Assembly (NCBI GenBank): GCA_017524525.1
Contig: JAFXVM010000016.1
Coordinates: 62,001 to 126,000 of the forward strand
DNA from: Alphaproteobacteria bacterium
GTDB lineage: Bacteria; Pseudomonadota; Alphaproteobacteria; Rs-D84
DNA: 64,000 nt
Reading direction: 5' to 3'
The translations under genes were made by a program, and so were the position numbers. Shown piece by piece: positions 51,902-60,078 of this stretch (position 1 is its first letter; each line of letters begins with the position of its first letter). Under the pieces are notes generated by a model. It saw nothing but the letters and a program-made list of their open reading frames with translations, did no database searches and was not told where the DNA came from.

Positions 51902-53989
51902 ATGTTTTGGTATATTTTTTATAAAAGACATCTTGCGTTATTACGTGGAATAGCCTTTTTCTTCATGGGGCTTATCGTTGCTATTATAATTGCTTTGAAC
52001 CAAGTAAGTCTTGAATCTTTGCGTGGAAATATTTTAGATATGTTGCGAGAAACTACCAATATGCCAATTGAAATAGATGGTAAAATTTCGTGGCGTTTTT
52101 CTTTGCGGCCAGAAATAGAATTAAATGATGTTCGTGTGCCAAATGCAGATTGGGCGAAAAATAAAAATCTTTTTGTAGCAAAAAAAATAGACGTAAGATT
52201 AGATTTGTTGTCTTTGTTTAAACCACATCCTGTGGTTCGTAATATCAAAGTTTATGATGTAGAAATTTCTTTGGAAAAAAATGCCAAAGGGGAAAATTCT
52301 GTCGTTTATATTGATTCACAAAAGGCTTTGGAACAACCAGAAACAGAAGTTGTTGAACAGCCACAATACCCTGTGGAACTGATGCCTTTTTCCGGTTTAG
52401 AGATACAAAATGTAACGGCTGATATTTATGGCAAAAGATATTCTTTGTCTGGTTTTGCTATGCGTGATTATATGCGCGAAGATAATATTGAATACAGCGG
52501 TTGGATAAAACCTTATGATGTAAATTTTCCTTTTGTGATACAATTTTCTGGGTATAACGCAGAAAGAAAAATATATCCTGTTCGAATTGCTTTGGCTACA
52601 GGCGGGGAAGCACTGATTGCTGATGTTGCGCTGGAAGGAAAAAGCAAAGCCCCCATAGATTTTGTTATACATGGTGAAATACCAGACCCTGCAAAATCTA
52701 GTCGTTGGTTTAATTTTAATTTAGAAGAAATGCCGAAAATATCGCTTAATATTGCTGGGGGCATAGATAGAAAAAAAATATCGTTTAGAAAATCTTCGTT
52801 GTCTGTCAATGGCATAGATGTTAGTTTTTCAGGTGTTTATGATTGGTCAAAAAAAACACCTGTTATCAAAGCGAAATTATCGTTTGATGAATTGAATTTG
52901 TATACAACTTTTCCTGAATGGTATGGTGCTGGCAAAGAGTGGATACATCCAAATCGTGAATTAAATGTATTTCATGATATGCCTTTGTTTGGAGAATATT
53001 TGTATAACATAGATGCTGATTTGGACGTGTTTTTGAAACGTTTTGTCGTTTATCGTTCGTTAGATTTAACTGATATGAAAGTCAAAGCACGTGTCAAAAA
53101 TCATCATGTTATAGCAGATGTCACGACCGGTTTTGCAGACGGAAACATAACTGCGTCTATCATAGCAGACATTGACGAGAAAGGTGTTTATACTGCGCGC
53201 GCAGCAGCAAATGGTGAACATATTTATGTAGGTGGAATTTTATCAGAAATAAATGTTAACAATGTTATTTCTGGATTACCTGTGAACCTGGACTTTTACG
53301 TAGAAGCGCGTGGCGCCGATATGTCACAAATAATGCAGACTATCACAGGACCGGTGATTGTTTATTCTGTGGACAGAGGTTTTGCACATGCTGATTTAGT
53401 AGAGTATATGTACGGTGGTGATTTCTTGACAAGTTTGCGACATAATGTAGAAGATATATTTACTGGAAATAAACGCGATATGATTGTGATAGATAGCGCA
53501 ATTGCTAATGTAAAATTACGAGACGGTTTAATAGAAACACAAAATGGTGTTGCTGTGGAAACTCATGTTATAAATATGCGACTTGCTGGTGAATTAGATT
53601 TAGGCAAAGAAACAATACAAATGTCTTTGGCGTCTGTGCCTGTGCGTGGGTTGAAAATATCTTTGTCTGGGAATTTAGTTAACGCTATGCAGATAACAGG
53701 TAATTTAGCGGAACCTGATTTTAAAATTAGTGGTGCGGCTGTTGCAGGCAAGGTCGGTTCTGCTGTGGGTATAGGTTTATTGTTGTCGCCTTTGACTGGT
53801 GGATTAAGTATTGTTGGTGGCTTGGCAGTTGGTTTGTTGGCTGGCGATATGTTAGAAAGTTGGTTGGCTGATGATAATCCTTATAAGACAGCTCGTAAAA
53901 AAGGTGCGCCCAGAAAACGTGGCGATCCAGAATGGATGGATAAACCAATAAAAGTATTGGTACAAGATTTCTTTGCAACAAAGGAGTAG
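51902..53989 (+). CDS. AsmA-family envelope protein
   Basis: A 695-residue protein with an N-terminal transmembrane anchor (about 12-35) and a long periplasmic beta-rich region. The N-terminal segment after the anchor (GKISWRFSLRPEIELNDVRV) is typical of AsmA, and the C-terminal AsmA-like block (LRDGLIETQNGVAV and LDLGKETIQMSLASVPVRG) is visible near residues 540-585. AsmA-like proteins are thought to bridge membranes for lipid transport. A glycine-rich hydrophobic stretch lies near 615-650. It is followed three bases later by cdaA. Confidence 0.82.
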   Translation: MFWYIFYKRHLALLRGIAFFFMGLIVAIIIALNQVSLESLRGNILDMLRETTNMPIEIDGKISWRFSLRPEIELNDVRVPNADWAKNKNLFVAKKIDVRLDLLSLFKPHPVVRNIKVYDVEISLEKNAKGENSVVYIDSQKALEQPETEVVEQPQYPVELMPFSGLEIQNVTADIYGKRYSLSGFAMRDYMREDNIEYSGWIKPYDVNFPFVIQFSGYNAERKIYPVRIALATGGEALIADVALEGKSKAPIDFVIHGEIPDPAKSSRWFNFNLEEMPKISLNIAGGIDRKKISFRKSSLSVNGIDVSFSGVYDWSKKTPVIKAKLSFDELNLYTTFPEWYGAGKEWIHPNRELNVFHDMPLFGEYLYNIDADLDVFLKRFVVYRSLDLTDMKVKARVKNHHVIADVTTGFADGNITASIIADIDEKGVYTARAAANGEHIYVGGILSEINVNNVISGLPVNLDFYVEARGADMSQIMQTITGPVIVYSVDRGFAHADLVEYMYGGDFLTSLRHNVEDIFTGNKRDMIVIDSAIANVKLRDGLIETQNGVAVETHVINMRLAGELDLGKETIQMSLASVPVRGLKISLSGNLVNAMQITGNLAEPDFKISGAAVAGKVGSAVGIGLLLSPLTGGLSIVGGLAVGLLAGDMLESWLADDNPYKTARKKGAPRKRGDPEWMDKPIKVLVQDFFATKE

Positions 53990-53992
53990 GTG

Positions 53993-54763
53993 ATGTTTAC
54001 GTGGTTAAATATTATACAAATTTTTGTAATCGTTTTTATTGTGTATGTGTTTTATGTAAGTTTTATTAAAAATACTTCGTCTGAAAAATTAGTGCGTGGA
54101 TTGGTCGGGCTTGGCATTCTTTGGGCATTGAGTTTTTTATTGCCGTGGGTTCATCTCTATTTGCTGGGGCGTTTTTTACATTGGATTGCACTTTTTATGT
54201 CTATGGCTTTGATTGTTATTTTTCAACCGGAATTACGAAAATTTTTGGCTTTGATGGGAAATGTAAAGGGGTTGAAAAATGCGATTTTTGCGTTTAAACA
54301 AATTGAAAAAAAAGCAAATGATAAACAAAAATCTATTGATGAAATAATCAAGGCGGTTTCGTATATGTCTGAAAAACATACTGGTGCGTTGATTGTTTTT
54401 ATGGACGAAGAAGATATGGGGAATATCGAAAGATATGGCACACAAATAAACGCGATTGTTTCAAGCGAATTGTTGCTGACGATATTCTTTAACAAGACGC
54501 CTTTGCACGATGGGGCAGTTCTGGTTATGAATAACAAGATTGCCTATGCAGGGGCGATATTGCCGTTGTCTCAAAACCAATTACAGTGGAAATATGGCAC
54601 AAGACACAGGGCAGCACTTGGTATGACAGAAGTGTCCAAAGCAACTGTTTTAGTGGTATCTGAAGAAACAGGTGATATATCTTTTGCTGAAAAAGGAAGT
54701 CTTAAAAAATACGATGATTTGAAAAAAGTTAAAAATAAATTAGAAAAAATATTGCTAAAATAA
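53993..54763 (+). CDS. cdaA: Diadenylate cyclase CdaA-type (c-di-AMP synthase)
   Basis: A 256-residue membrane enzyme with three N-terminal transmembrane helices (about 5-22, 37-52 and 62-76) followed by FQPELR and the DAC domain. Catalytic motifs are intact: DGA at 173-175 (LHDGAVLV) and RHR in GTRHR at 202-206. This is the CdaA/DacA layout that condenses two ATP to c-di-AMP. The ATG at 53993 has AAGGAG six bases upstream. No CdaR regulator gene is adjacent; AsmA and dnaN flank it. Confidence 0.93.
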   Translation: MFTWLNIIQIFVIVFIVYVFYVSFIKNTSSEKLVRGLVGLGILWALSFLLPWVHLYLLGRFLHWIALFMSMALIVIFQPELRKFLALMGNVKGLKNAIFAFKQIEKKANDKQKSIDEIIKAVSYMSEKHTGALIVFMDEEDMGNIERYGTQINAIVSSELLLTIFFNKTPLHDGAVLVMNNKIAYAGAILPLSQNQLQWKYGTRHRAALGMTEVSKATVLVVSEETGDISFAEKGSLKKYDDLKKVKNKLEKILLK

Positions 54764-54820
54764 TTATAAAAAACATTTTTTGTCAATTATGGTAATGTTT
54801 TAAATTGTGTAGATTTGCTC

Positions 54821-54850
54821 TTGCACCGAATCGGTGTTTTTTGATAAAAT
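54821..54850 (+). promoter_or_regulatory. dnaN promoter with palindromic GANTC-containing spacer
   Basis: TTGCAC at 54821-54826 and TAAAAT at 54845-54850, 18-bp spacer. CACCGAATCGGTG at 54824-54836 is a 13-bp palindrome overlapping the -35 element and centred on a GAATC (GANTC) site, a plausible operator or methylation-sensitive site. Confidence 0.6.
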
Positions 54851-54894
54851 CTTAGGTAAGGAAAAAAGTAAATTAAAAAGAACAGGAGCAAATT

Positions 54895-56007
54895 ATGGAA
54901 TTTTCAGTGTTTCGTCAGGTTTTAATACGTGCGCTGGGGCATATGCAGTCTATCGTTGAAAAACGTGCAACTTTGCCCATATTGGTTAATGTTAAAATAG
55001 AAGTGGCAGACGATTTAATTTTATCAGCAACAAATGTTGATTTGGAATTGGTGGAACATGTCGCGGCGGATATTACTTTGTCTGGTAAAACAACAGTGCC
55101 GGTTCAAATGCTTTATGACATTGTTCGTAAATTGCCAGATGACGCGGAGATAAGTTTTAAGCAATCTGGTGATCAGTTGGTTGTATCCAGTGGACGTGCT
55201 GTTTTCCATTTGCCAACTTTGCCAGCAGAAAATTTTCCTGCGATGGCTGGTGGAAATTTAAGTACAAAATTCCAAATGACAACTGGGGATTTGGCGCATC
55301 TTATTAACCAGACAAAATTTGCTATACCAACAGATGATGTTCGTTACCATTTGGGTGGTATATATTTTCACATCAGTGAAGATACTGGTAAATTAACAGC
55401 CGTTGCAACAGATGCACAAAGAATGGCTTTGTGTGCTATCAAAGCACCAGCGGGTACATCTGGAATGCCTTCTGTGATTATCCCAAGACGCGTTATTGGC
55501 GAATTATCTAAATTATTAGAAGACGCGAATGTTGATGATGTATTGGTAGAATTGTCTGATACTAAGGCTCGTTTTACAATTGGCGCAGCCACATTAACCA
55601 GTAAATTGGTTGATGCACAGTATCCTAATTATCGCGTTGTTATTCCAAAGGGTAATGATAAAATTGCTGTTTTGGACAGAAAGCAATTCGTTAACGCAGT
55701 TGATTTGGTTTCGGTTGCCAGTGTTGATAAAACAAAATCTGTTCAATTGGCGTTTTCTATGAATAAATTGGTTATCAACGCATCCAGTCCAGATGCTGGA
55801 ACTGCTACCCAAGAATTAGATATTGAATATAATGGTGATGCAACATTTTCTATTAATTTCAATGTGAAATTCTTGCTTGATGTTGCTGGTCAAGTCGAAG
55901 GTGAAAAATTCCAAATGGAAATGCAAGAATCTTTGTCTCCAACGATTATTAAATCTACGGAAAAAGATACTGATTCGTTGTTTGTGTTGATGCCTATGCG
56001 CATGTAA
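54895..56007 (+). CDS. dnaN: DNA polymerase III beta sliding clamp
   Basis: A 370-residue beta clamp with three repeated domains. Signatures include LPILVNVKIEV near residue 25, LPAENFP near 110, the GIYFHI strand, VIPRR-type motif VIIPRRVIGELSKLL near 195 and the C-terminal LMPMRM that closes family members. The clamp tethers polymerase III to DNA. It starts with a good ribosome binding site (AGGAGC), has its own promoter and terminator, and is separated from dnaA by about 11 kb. Confidence 0.95.
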   Translation: MEFSVFRQVLIRALGHMQSIVEKRATLPILVNVKIEVADDLILSATNVDLELVEHVAADITLSGKTTVPVQMLYDIVRKLPDDAEISFKQSGDQLVVSSGRAVFHLPTLPAENFPAMAGGNLSTKFQMTTGDLAHLINQTKFAIPTDDVRYHLGGIYFHISEDTGKLTAVATDAQRMALCAIKAPAGTSGMPSVIIPRRVIGELSKLLEDANVDDVLVELSDTKARFTIGAATLTSKLVDAQYPNYRVVIPKGNDKIAVLDRKQFVNAVDLVSVASVDKTKSVQLAFSMNKLVINASSPDAGTATQELDIEYNGDATFSINFNVKFLLDVAGQVEGEKFQMEMQESLSPTIIKSTEKDTDSLFVLMPMRM

Positions 56008-56023
56008 TTTTTGGAAATGATAT

Positions 56024-56051
56024 AAAAAATCCGCTTGTTAGCGGATTTTTT
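56024..56051 (+). terminator. Terminator after dnaN
   Basis: AAAAAATCCGC and GCGGATTTTTT pair around a 6-base loop. Confidence 0.9.
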
Positions 56052-56114
56052 GTTGCGAATTTTAAAACTTTATTATATTCTTATGTCGGTTAAAAATAAC
56101 AAGAGGTAAACAAA

Positions 56115-56684
56115 ATGGCATCTTATATTGCAAATGATATGCGTGTGGGTTGGGTAATTTCCCATAACGGTAAACGTTATTCGGTGACTTCGATTACAAA
56201 AGTTAAACCAGGCAAAGGTGGTGCTTTTGTTCAAGCGGATCTTCGTGATATTGATTCTGGCAACAAAGGTGGTGACCGTTGGCGCGCAGAAGACAAAGTT
56301 GAAAAATTGATGGTTGAAGATATTGAATGTCAATATTTGTATTCTGATGGCACAGATGCTTTCTTTATGAATTTGTCTGATTACGAACAATTCACTATGC
56401 CGAATGAATCTTTGGGTGAACAAATGAAATTCTTGGCACCTGAAATGATGGTTCGTGCAAATTTTGTCGAAGGGCATCCAGTGTCAATCACTTTGCCAAA
56501 AACAGTTGTTGCGACAGTGGAAGAAACAGAACCTGCGTTAAAAGGACAGACAGCAACCAGCAGTGGCGGTAAACCAGCAATTTTGGATAATGGCGTTCGC
56601 GTTCAAGTTCCTACATTTATCGAACAAGGTGAAAAGATTGTGGTAAATACTGAAACCCTTGAATATGTCGAACGTGCTAAATAA
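56115..56684 (+). CDS. efp: Elongation factor P
   Basis: A 189-residue EF-P with its three beta-barrel domains. Domain I has KPGKGGAFVQ, whose lysine in the GKGG turn is the usual modification site. Domain II has MNLSDYEQF, and domain III ends near TFIEQGEKIVVNTETLEYVER. EF-P relieves ribosome stalling at polyproline. The ribosome binding site AAGAGG precedes the ATG. Confidence 0.94.
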   Translation: MASYIANDMRVGWVISHNGKRYSVTSITKVKPGKGGAFVQADLRDIDSGNKGGDRWRAEDKVEKLMVEDIECQYLYSDGTDAFFMNLSDYEQFTMPNESLGEQMKFLAPEMMVRANFVEGHPVSITLPKTVVATVEETEPALKGQTATSSGGKPAILDNGVRVQVPTFIEQGEKIVVNTETLEYVERAK

Positions 56685-56697
56685 ATTATAATAATAA

Positions 56698-56760
56698 ATC
56701 TGCTTGTTGTTATCTCGCTCGTGTAGCGTATGTACACTTCGCTTGATAACGACTTCGCAT
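56698..56760. repeat. Palindromic repeat element, unit A
   Basis: About 63 bp that fold back on themselves: GTTATC with GATAAC and GTGTA with TACAC. It resembles unit B 100 bp downstream (both begin ATCTGCTTG) and looks like a small dispersed palindromic element. Confidence 0.6.
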
Positions 56761-56801
56761 CTTCATTATTCTAATTTATTTACAGAATCGGATTAACGAC
56801 A

Positions 56802-56870
56802 CATCTGCTTGTCGTTATTGCGTTCATGTAGGTTAACTACACTTTACTTAATAACAACGGCGCAGATGCG
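56802..56870. repeat. Palindromic repeat element, unit B
   Basis: About 69 bp sharing ATCTGCTTG, a CGTTAT block and CGTTCATGTAG-like core with unit A. It is an imperfect inverted repeat: ATCTGC/GCAGAT at the ends, GTTATT/AATAAC and TGTAG/CTACA inside. The 3' end merges with a strong hairpin at 56853-56878. Confidence 0.6.
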
Positions 56871-56880
56871 CCGTTGTTTT
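56853..56880. terminator. Strong hairpin between convergent efp and fba
   Basis: AACAACGGCGCA and TGCGCCGTTGTT form a 12-bp stem with a 2-base loop followed by TT on the plus strand. It lies between the ends of the two convergent genes and may terminate either; the T tract is short. Confidence 0.6.
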
Positions 56881-57820
56881 ATATCTTGAAACCGCTGCCC
56901 ATGATGTTTTGGATTTCATCTATGCAATTTTTTGTCATTTCTTCTTGGGCGGCTTTTAAATATTCGCGTGGGTCAAAAACTTTTTTATTTTTAGACAAAG
57001 TTTCGCGGACTGCAGATGTAAATGCCAGACGCGAATCAGAATCTACGTTGACTTTGGTGATATGAAGAGATATCGCATGACGGATTTGTGCTGGTGAAAT
57101 TCCCATTGCATTCTTTATATCGCCACCGAATTTGTTTATGTTTTTGACATATTTTTGTGGAATGGAAGATGCACCATGCAATACCAACGGCGTTCGTGGA
57201 ATTTCTTTTGTGATTTCTTTTAATATATCAAAGCGCAAAGATTCTTTTGTGTTTTTTCGTTTGTATGCACCGTGCGAAGTCCCAATTGCAACAGCCAAAG
57301 AATCTGTTCCGGTTTGTTTTACAAAATCTTTGACTATGGATGGGTCTGTATAAGAACGAGATTTTGATTTCGTGTTTTCGTCTTCGATTCCAGATAGCAC
57401 GCCCAATTCTGTTTCTATGGATGCATCAAATTTATGAGCATAATCGGCAATTTTTCGTGATATTTTTATGTTTTCAGCAATTGGCAGGGCGCTGCCGTCA
57501 AACATAACCGATGAAAAGCCCAAATCTATGGCATGTTTACAGATTTCAAAACTATGTCCGTGGTCTAAGTGCAGGGCGATTTGATTACTTTTATATTTTG
57601 CACCCGCTATCATTCCCATCAAAATATCGTCTCCCATATATTTTAATGCGCTTTCTGATACGGCCAATATTATAGGGCTTTGTGTGATTTCTGCGGCCTT
57701 TAAAATTGCATTTAATGTTTCCATGTTATAAAAATTAAATGCTGGTACGGCGTATCCACCGCGCAAGGCGCGTGTTAATAAAGTTTTTGTGTTAATTAGC
57801 CAGAAATTAGAATAGTGCAT
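56879..57820 (-). CDS. fba: Class II fructose-bisphosphate aldolase
   Basis: A 313-residue zinc-dependent aldolase. Visible family motifs are VPAFNFYNMETLNAIL (about 24-39), HLDHGHSFEICKHAI with the zinc and catalytic aspartate/histidine site (about 82-96), FSSVMFDGS, an ELGVLSGIED segment, and LVLHGASSIP. It splits fructose-1,6-bisphosphate in glycolysis; a tagatose-bisphosphate aldolase is a less likely alternative. The start at 57820 has GAGGGAG upstream. Confidence 0.88.
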   Translation of the reverse strand: MHYSNFWLINTKTLLTRALRGGYAVPAFNFYNMETLNAILKAAEITQSPIILAVSESALKYMGDDILMGMIAGAKYKSNQIALHLDHGHSFEICKHAIDLGFSSVMFDGSALPIAENIKISRKIADYAHKFDASIETELGVLSGIEDENTKSKSRSYTDPSIVKDFVKQTGTDSLAVAIGTSHGAYKRKNTKESLRFDILKEITKEIPRTPLVLHGASSIPQKYVKNINKFGGDIKNAMGISPAQIRHAISLHITKVNVDSDSRLAFTSAVRETLSKNKKVFDPREYLKAAQEEMTKNCIDEIQNIMGSGFKI

Positions 57821-57889
57821 AAAATCTCCCTCGTTTTTCTTATTATAACACATTTTTTGACAAAAAAGTGTAATTTTTTGTATAAAAAC

Positions 57890-57917
57890 TTGACAATTAA
57901 ATTTTTTCTGTCAAAAT
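57890..57917 (+). promoter_or_regulatory. Promoter for the small lipoprotein gene at 57969
   Basis: A consensus -35 TTGACA at 57890-57895 and CAAAAT at 57912-57917, 16-bp spacer. GAATC lies at 57927-57931, near the expected transcription start. Confidence 0.5.
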
Positions 57918-57968
57918 TTTAGTAACGAATCGGGAGCGATAGAGAGGCAAACGAATAAGGAAAACAAA

Positions 57969-58337
57969 ATGAAAAAAGTTATTTTGTCAGTATTGGGTTT
58001 AACTTTGTTGGCTGCATGTTCTGGCTATGATTATTACAAAACAGACGTTCGCTATCGTCAAGAAGGCAAAGATTGCGTATATTACTATGGCGAAAAAGGC
58101 AACAAATTCAACGAAGAAATTCGTTCTTTGAAAGATGCTAAAAAAATTGTATATCGCAATGCAAGATGTGAAGATTTGTACAACGATGATACATTTGGCG
58201 CACAACGCAACGACAGAAAAGCAATTGTTCCTGTGTACAGCGAACCAAAAGTTGCTTCTAAATGTGGTTGCACTAGATGTGCTAGAAAACAAACTTTGAA
58301 AAACAGATATATTATCGTTCCTGCATATGCTGGTTAA
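57969..58337 (+). CDS. Small basic lipoprotein of unknown function
   Basis: A 122-residue lipoprotein (lipobox LAAC, C17). The mature part is tyrosine- and lysine-rich (GYDYYKTDVRYRQEGKDCVY) and has a CGCTRCARK cysteine cluster (about 100-108) that could bind metal. The C-terminus ends in RYIIVPAYAG. It stands alone between a consensus-like promoter and a terminator, which suggests high expression. No family recognised. Confidence 0.65.
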   Translation: MKKVILSVLGLTLLAACSGYDYYKTDVRYRQEGKDCVYYYGEKGNKFNEEIRSLKDAKKIVYRNARCEDLYNDDTFGAQRNDRKAIVPVYSEPKVASKCGCTRCARKQTLKNRYIIVPAYAG

Positions 58338-58353
58338 TTAGTTTGTGTATTGT

Positions 58354-58389
58354 AAAAAAACGCTGCATGTATGAATGTGGCGTTTTTTT
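58354..58389 (+). terminator. Terminator after the small lipoprotein
   Basis: AAAAAAACGC and GCGTTTTTTT flank an inner GCAT/ATGT pairing, with a T tract ending at 58389. Confidence 0.82.
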
Positions 58390-58391
58390 AT

Positions 58392-58420
58392 TTGTTTATA
58401 GGTCTTTTTTGTGGTACAAT
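58392..58420 (+). promoter_or_regulatory. Promoter for the VirB2/TrbC-like gene
   Basis: TTGTTT at 58392-58397 and TACAAT at 58415-58420 (preceded by TGTGG), 17-bp spacer. Confidence 0.65.
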
Positions 58421-58445
58421 AAGGGTGTTACAAAGGAGTCTTTAA

Positions 58446-58817
58446 ATGAAAAAAATTATGAATAAAATCAATTTTGCTTTAATCGCTTTGATGATGTCCG
58501 TACCTGCTTTCGCTGCTAAGGATGGTGCTGCTGATACTATCGCTATAAACAAAGGTATGTGCGATTTAATCACCAGATTGCATGGGATATTTAATACTTT
58601 GCGAATTTTGGCTTTCGTTGGTGCTGCGTTTTATATCGCAGGATGGGCATGGAAATATATTTCTGCTGGTGATGCCAAGATAGACGACCTTAAAAAACAA
58701 GGTATTGCTCTGTTGGTTGGATTTGGATTGTTGTTTATGATTGGTGTTTTATTCTCGTTCATTTTGTCTGCATCTGGTATGAAAATGATGGGGTGCGAAG
58801 CGTTGACAAATTGGTAA
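58446..58817 (+). CDS. TrbC/VirB2-like small membrane protein
   Basis: A 123-residue protein with a signal peptide (about 1-24, ending AFAA) and two transmembrane helices (about 52-70 and 86-110) separated by a short charged loop (KYISAGDAKIDDLKKQG). This is the layout of VirB2/TrbC, the major pilin of type IV secretion systems. No other vir/trb gene is in the window, so it may be an orphan or part of a dispersed system. It is a one-gene unit with promoter, ribosome binding site (AAAGGAG) and terminator, consistent with an abundant structural subunit. Confidence 0.72.
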   Translation: MKKIMNKINFALIALMMSVPAFAAKDGAADTIAINKGMCDLITRLHGIFNTLRILAFVGAAFYIAGWAWKYISAGDAKIDDLKKQGIALLVGFGLLFMIGVLFSFILSASGMKMMGCEALTNW

Positions 58818-58833
58818 AGATAAAATCTTATAG

Positions 58834-58868
58834 AAAAAAACGCCGCCAGATATGGCGGTGTTTTTTTG
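58834..58868 (+). terminator. Terminator after the VirB2-like gene
   Basis: CGCCGCCA and TGGCGGTG pair around GATA, flanked by A and T runs; it may also serve the convergent gene. Confidence 0.88.
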
Positions 58869-58873
58869 TTTTA

Positions 58874-59812
58874 TCAAAGTGATATTGGATAATATTCTAA
58901 CCAGAATCTTTTGCGAATATTTTGCACTTGTTCCGGTGTGTTTTTCATATTTTCTTTGAGTAAGTGTAATTCTGGGGCTTTCTTGAATTTGTTTACAAAG
59001 GCATGGCGTGCTCTGTTTGCAGTGGCAGAAATTATAAATTTTACATCGTTTATGGTCAGGTTTCTTTTTGCATTGCATTGCATGATTATATTTTCCAAGA
59101 CATCGTTGATGAAATATAAACTTTCAATTGTCATATAATCAATTGGTGATGTTTTTATGTTTTTTGCATCACGCAAATCAGCCATTGAATGTACCGCGTA
59201 AAAACCGCGCCACAGCGAAGACCAAATTTCTCTGGTTGATTTTGCGTCGGCTGCGTAGGAATGTGTCGTTATTGACCATAATTGTTTGCTGTTGCTTGCA
59301 ATTCTTTTGCGAATCTGTTCGATTTGAATTTTTTGTGCCAATATATCTACCACAGAAATAGTTTTTTGTTGAGATAAGAAATAGGCTTGTTCTATGGATG
59401 TGTTGTCTGTGTATGTGTTTGGGGTGCGCAGTCTAAACAAGTATTCGCATGCCACAGGTGTTAATCTTTGATTGGTGCTTTTCTTTACAATAGTTATTGT
59501 GTTGTTTTGTAGATTGCGAAGATTATAATTTTCCTTTGTGTTTAAAACGTGAGTGTATAAAAGCGTGTTTATTTTTGGTAATGCTGTTTTTATTTCGTTG
59601 TTCATCATGTTTATGGTGTTATTGTCAATAGGGCGATTGATATTAAAAATATTTGGATACCAATTAGATAAATCAGATAATTTTATATAAACAGGATTTT
59701 TAGATGTAGAAAACAAATCATTGTCTTGTCTGCAAAGAGAGTTAAGAGTATCTATGACTTGTTTTACTTTGATTTCACGTGGTGATGGTTGTGCTGGTGT
59801 TTTTTGTTCCAT
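58874..59812 (-). CDS. Unknown protein paired with a ribbon-helix-helix regulator
   Basis: A 312-residue soluble, helical, asparagine- and isoleucine-rich protein. I recognise no domain: there are no clear nuclease, kinase, ADP-ribosyltransferase or Fic motifs. It starts two bases after the stop of a small CopG-like gene and shares its strong promoter, an arrangement like that of toxin-antitoxin modules. Its size is large for a classical toxin. Function unknown. Confidence 0.6.
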   Translation of the reverse strand: MEQKTPAQPSPREIKVKQVIDTLNSLCRQDNDLFSTSKNPVYIKLSDLSNWYPNIFNINRPIDNNTINMMNNEIKTALPKINTLLYTHVLNTKENYNLRNLQNNTITIVKKSTNQRLTPVACEYLFRLRTPNTYTDNTSIEQAYFLSQQKTISVVDILAQKIQIEQIRKRIASNSKQLWSITTHSYAADAKSTREIWSSLWRGFYAVHSMADLRDAKNIKTSPIDYMTIESLYFINDVLENIIMQCNAKRNLTINDVKFIISATANRARHAFVNKFKKAPELHLLKENMKNTPEQVQNIRKRFWLEYYPISL

Positions 59813-59814
59813 TT

Positions 59815-60045
59815 TTAACTCTTTTTAGATTCGTCAATATTGGCCAACGAAAACAATACAGAAGATATCAAAGATTGATATGGAACATGCTGGGCGTCCG
59901 CCAATTCTTTGATTTTTTCTAATATTTGATGCGGAATTCGCATATTGATAACGCAATCTGATTTGTTAAAAGCGCGATAAGCCGCGTATTCTTTTAACAA
60001 AGATTCAATATTCATAACAAATAATTGTTGCATTACATTAGGCAT
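59815..60045 (-). CDS. CopG/BrnA-like ribbon-helix-helix protein
   Basis: A 76-residue protein. Residues about 34-70 fit a ribbon-helix-helix DNA-binding fold: the strand VINMRIP, helix HQILEKIKELADAQ, turn HVPYQ, helix SLISSVLFSLA. The YQSLISSVL pattern is typical of CopG/BrnA-type antitoxins. The ATG at 60045 has AGGAG seven bases upstream; a TTG at 60051 adds two residues. It probably represses its own promoter at 60079-60106. Confidence 0.7.
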   Translation of the reverse strand: MPNVMQQLFVMNIESLLKEYAAYRAFNKSDCVINMRIPHQILEKIKELADAQHVPYQSLISSVLFSLANIDESKKS

Positions 60046-60078
60046 GGACAAACTCCTATACGTCTGTGTCTACAGTTG

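Noticed and set aside
56685..56880. CRISPR array between efp and fba
   Set aside because: There are only two imperfect copies with internal palindromes and no regular spacers; no cas genes occur in the window.
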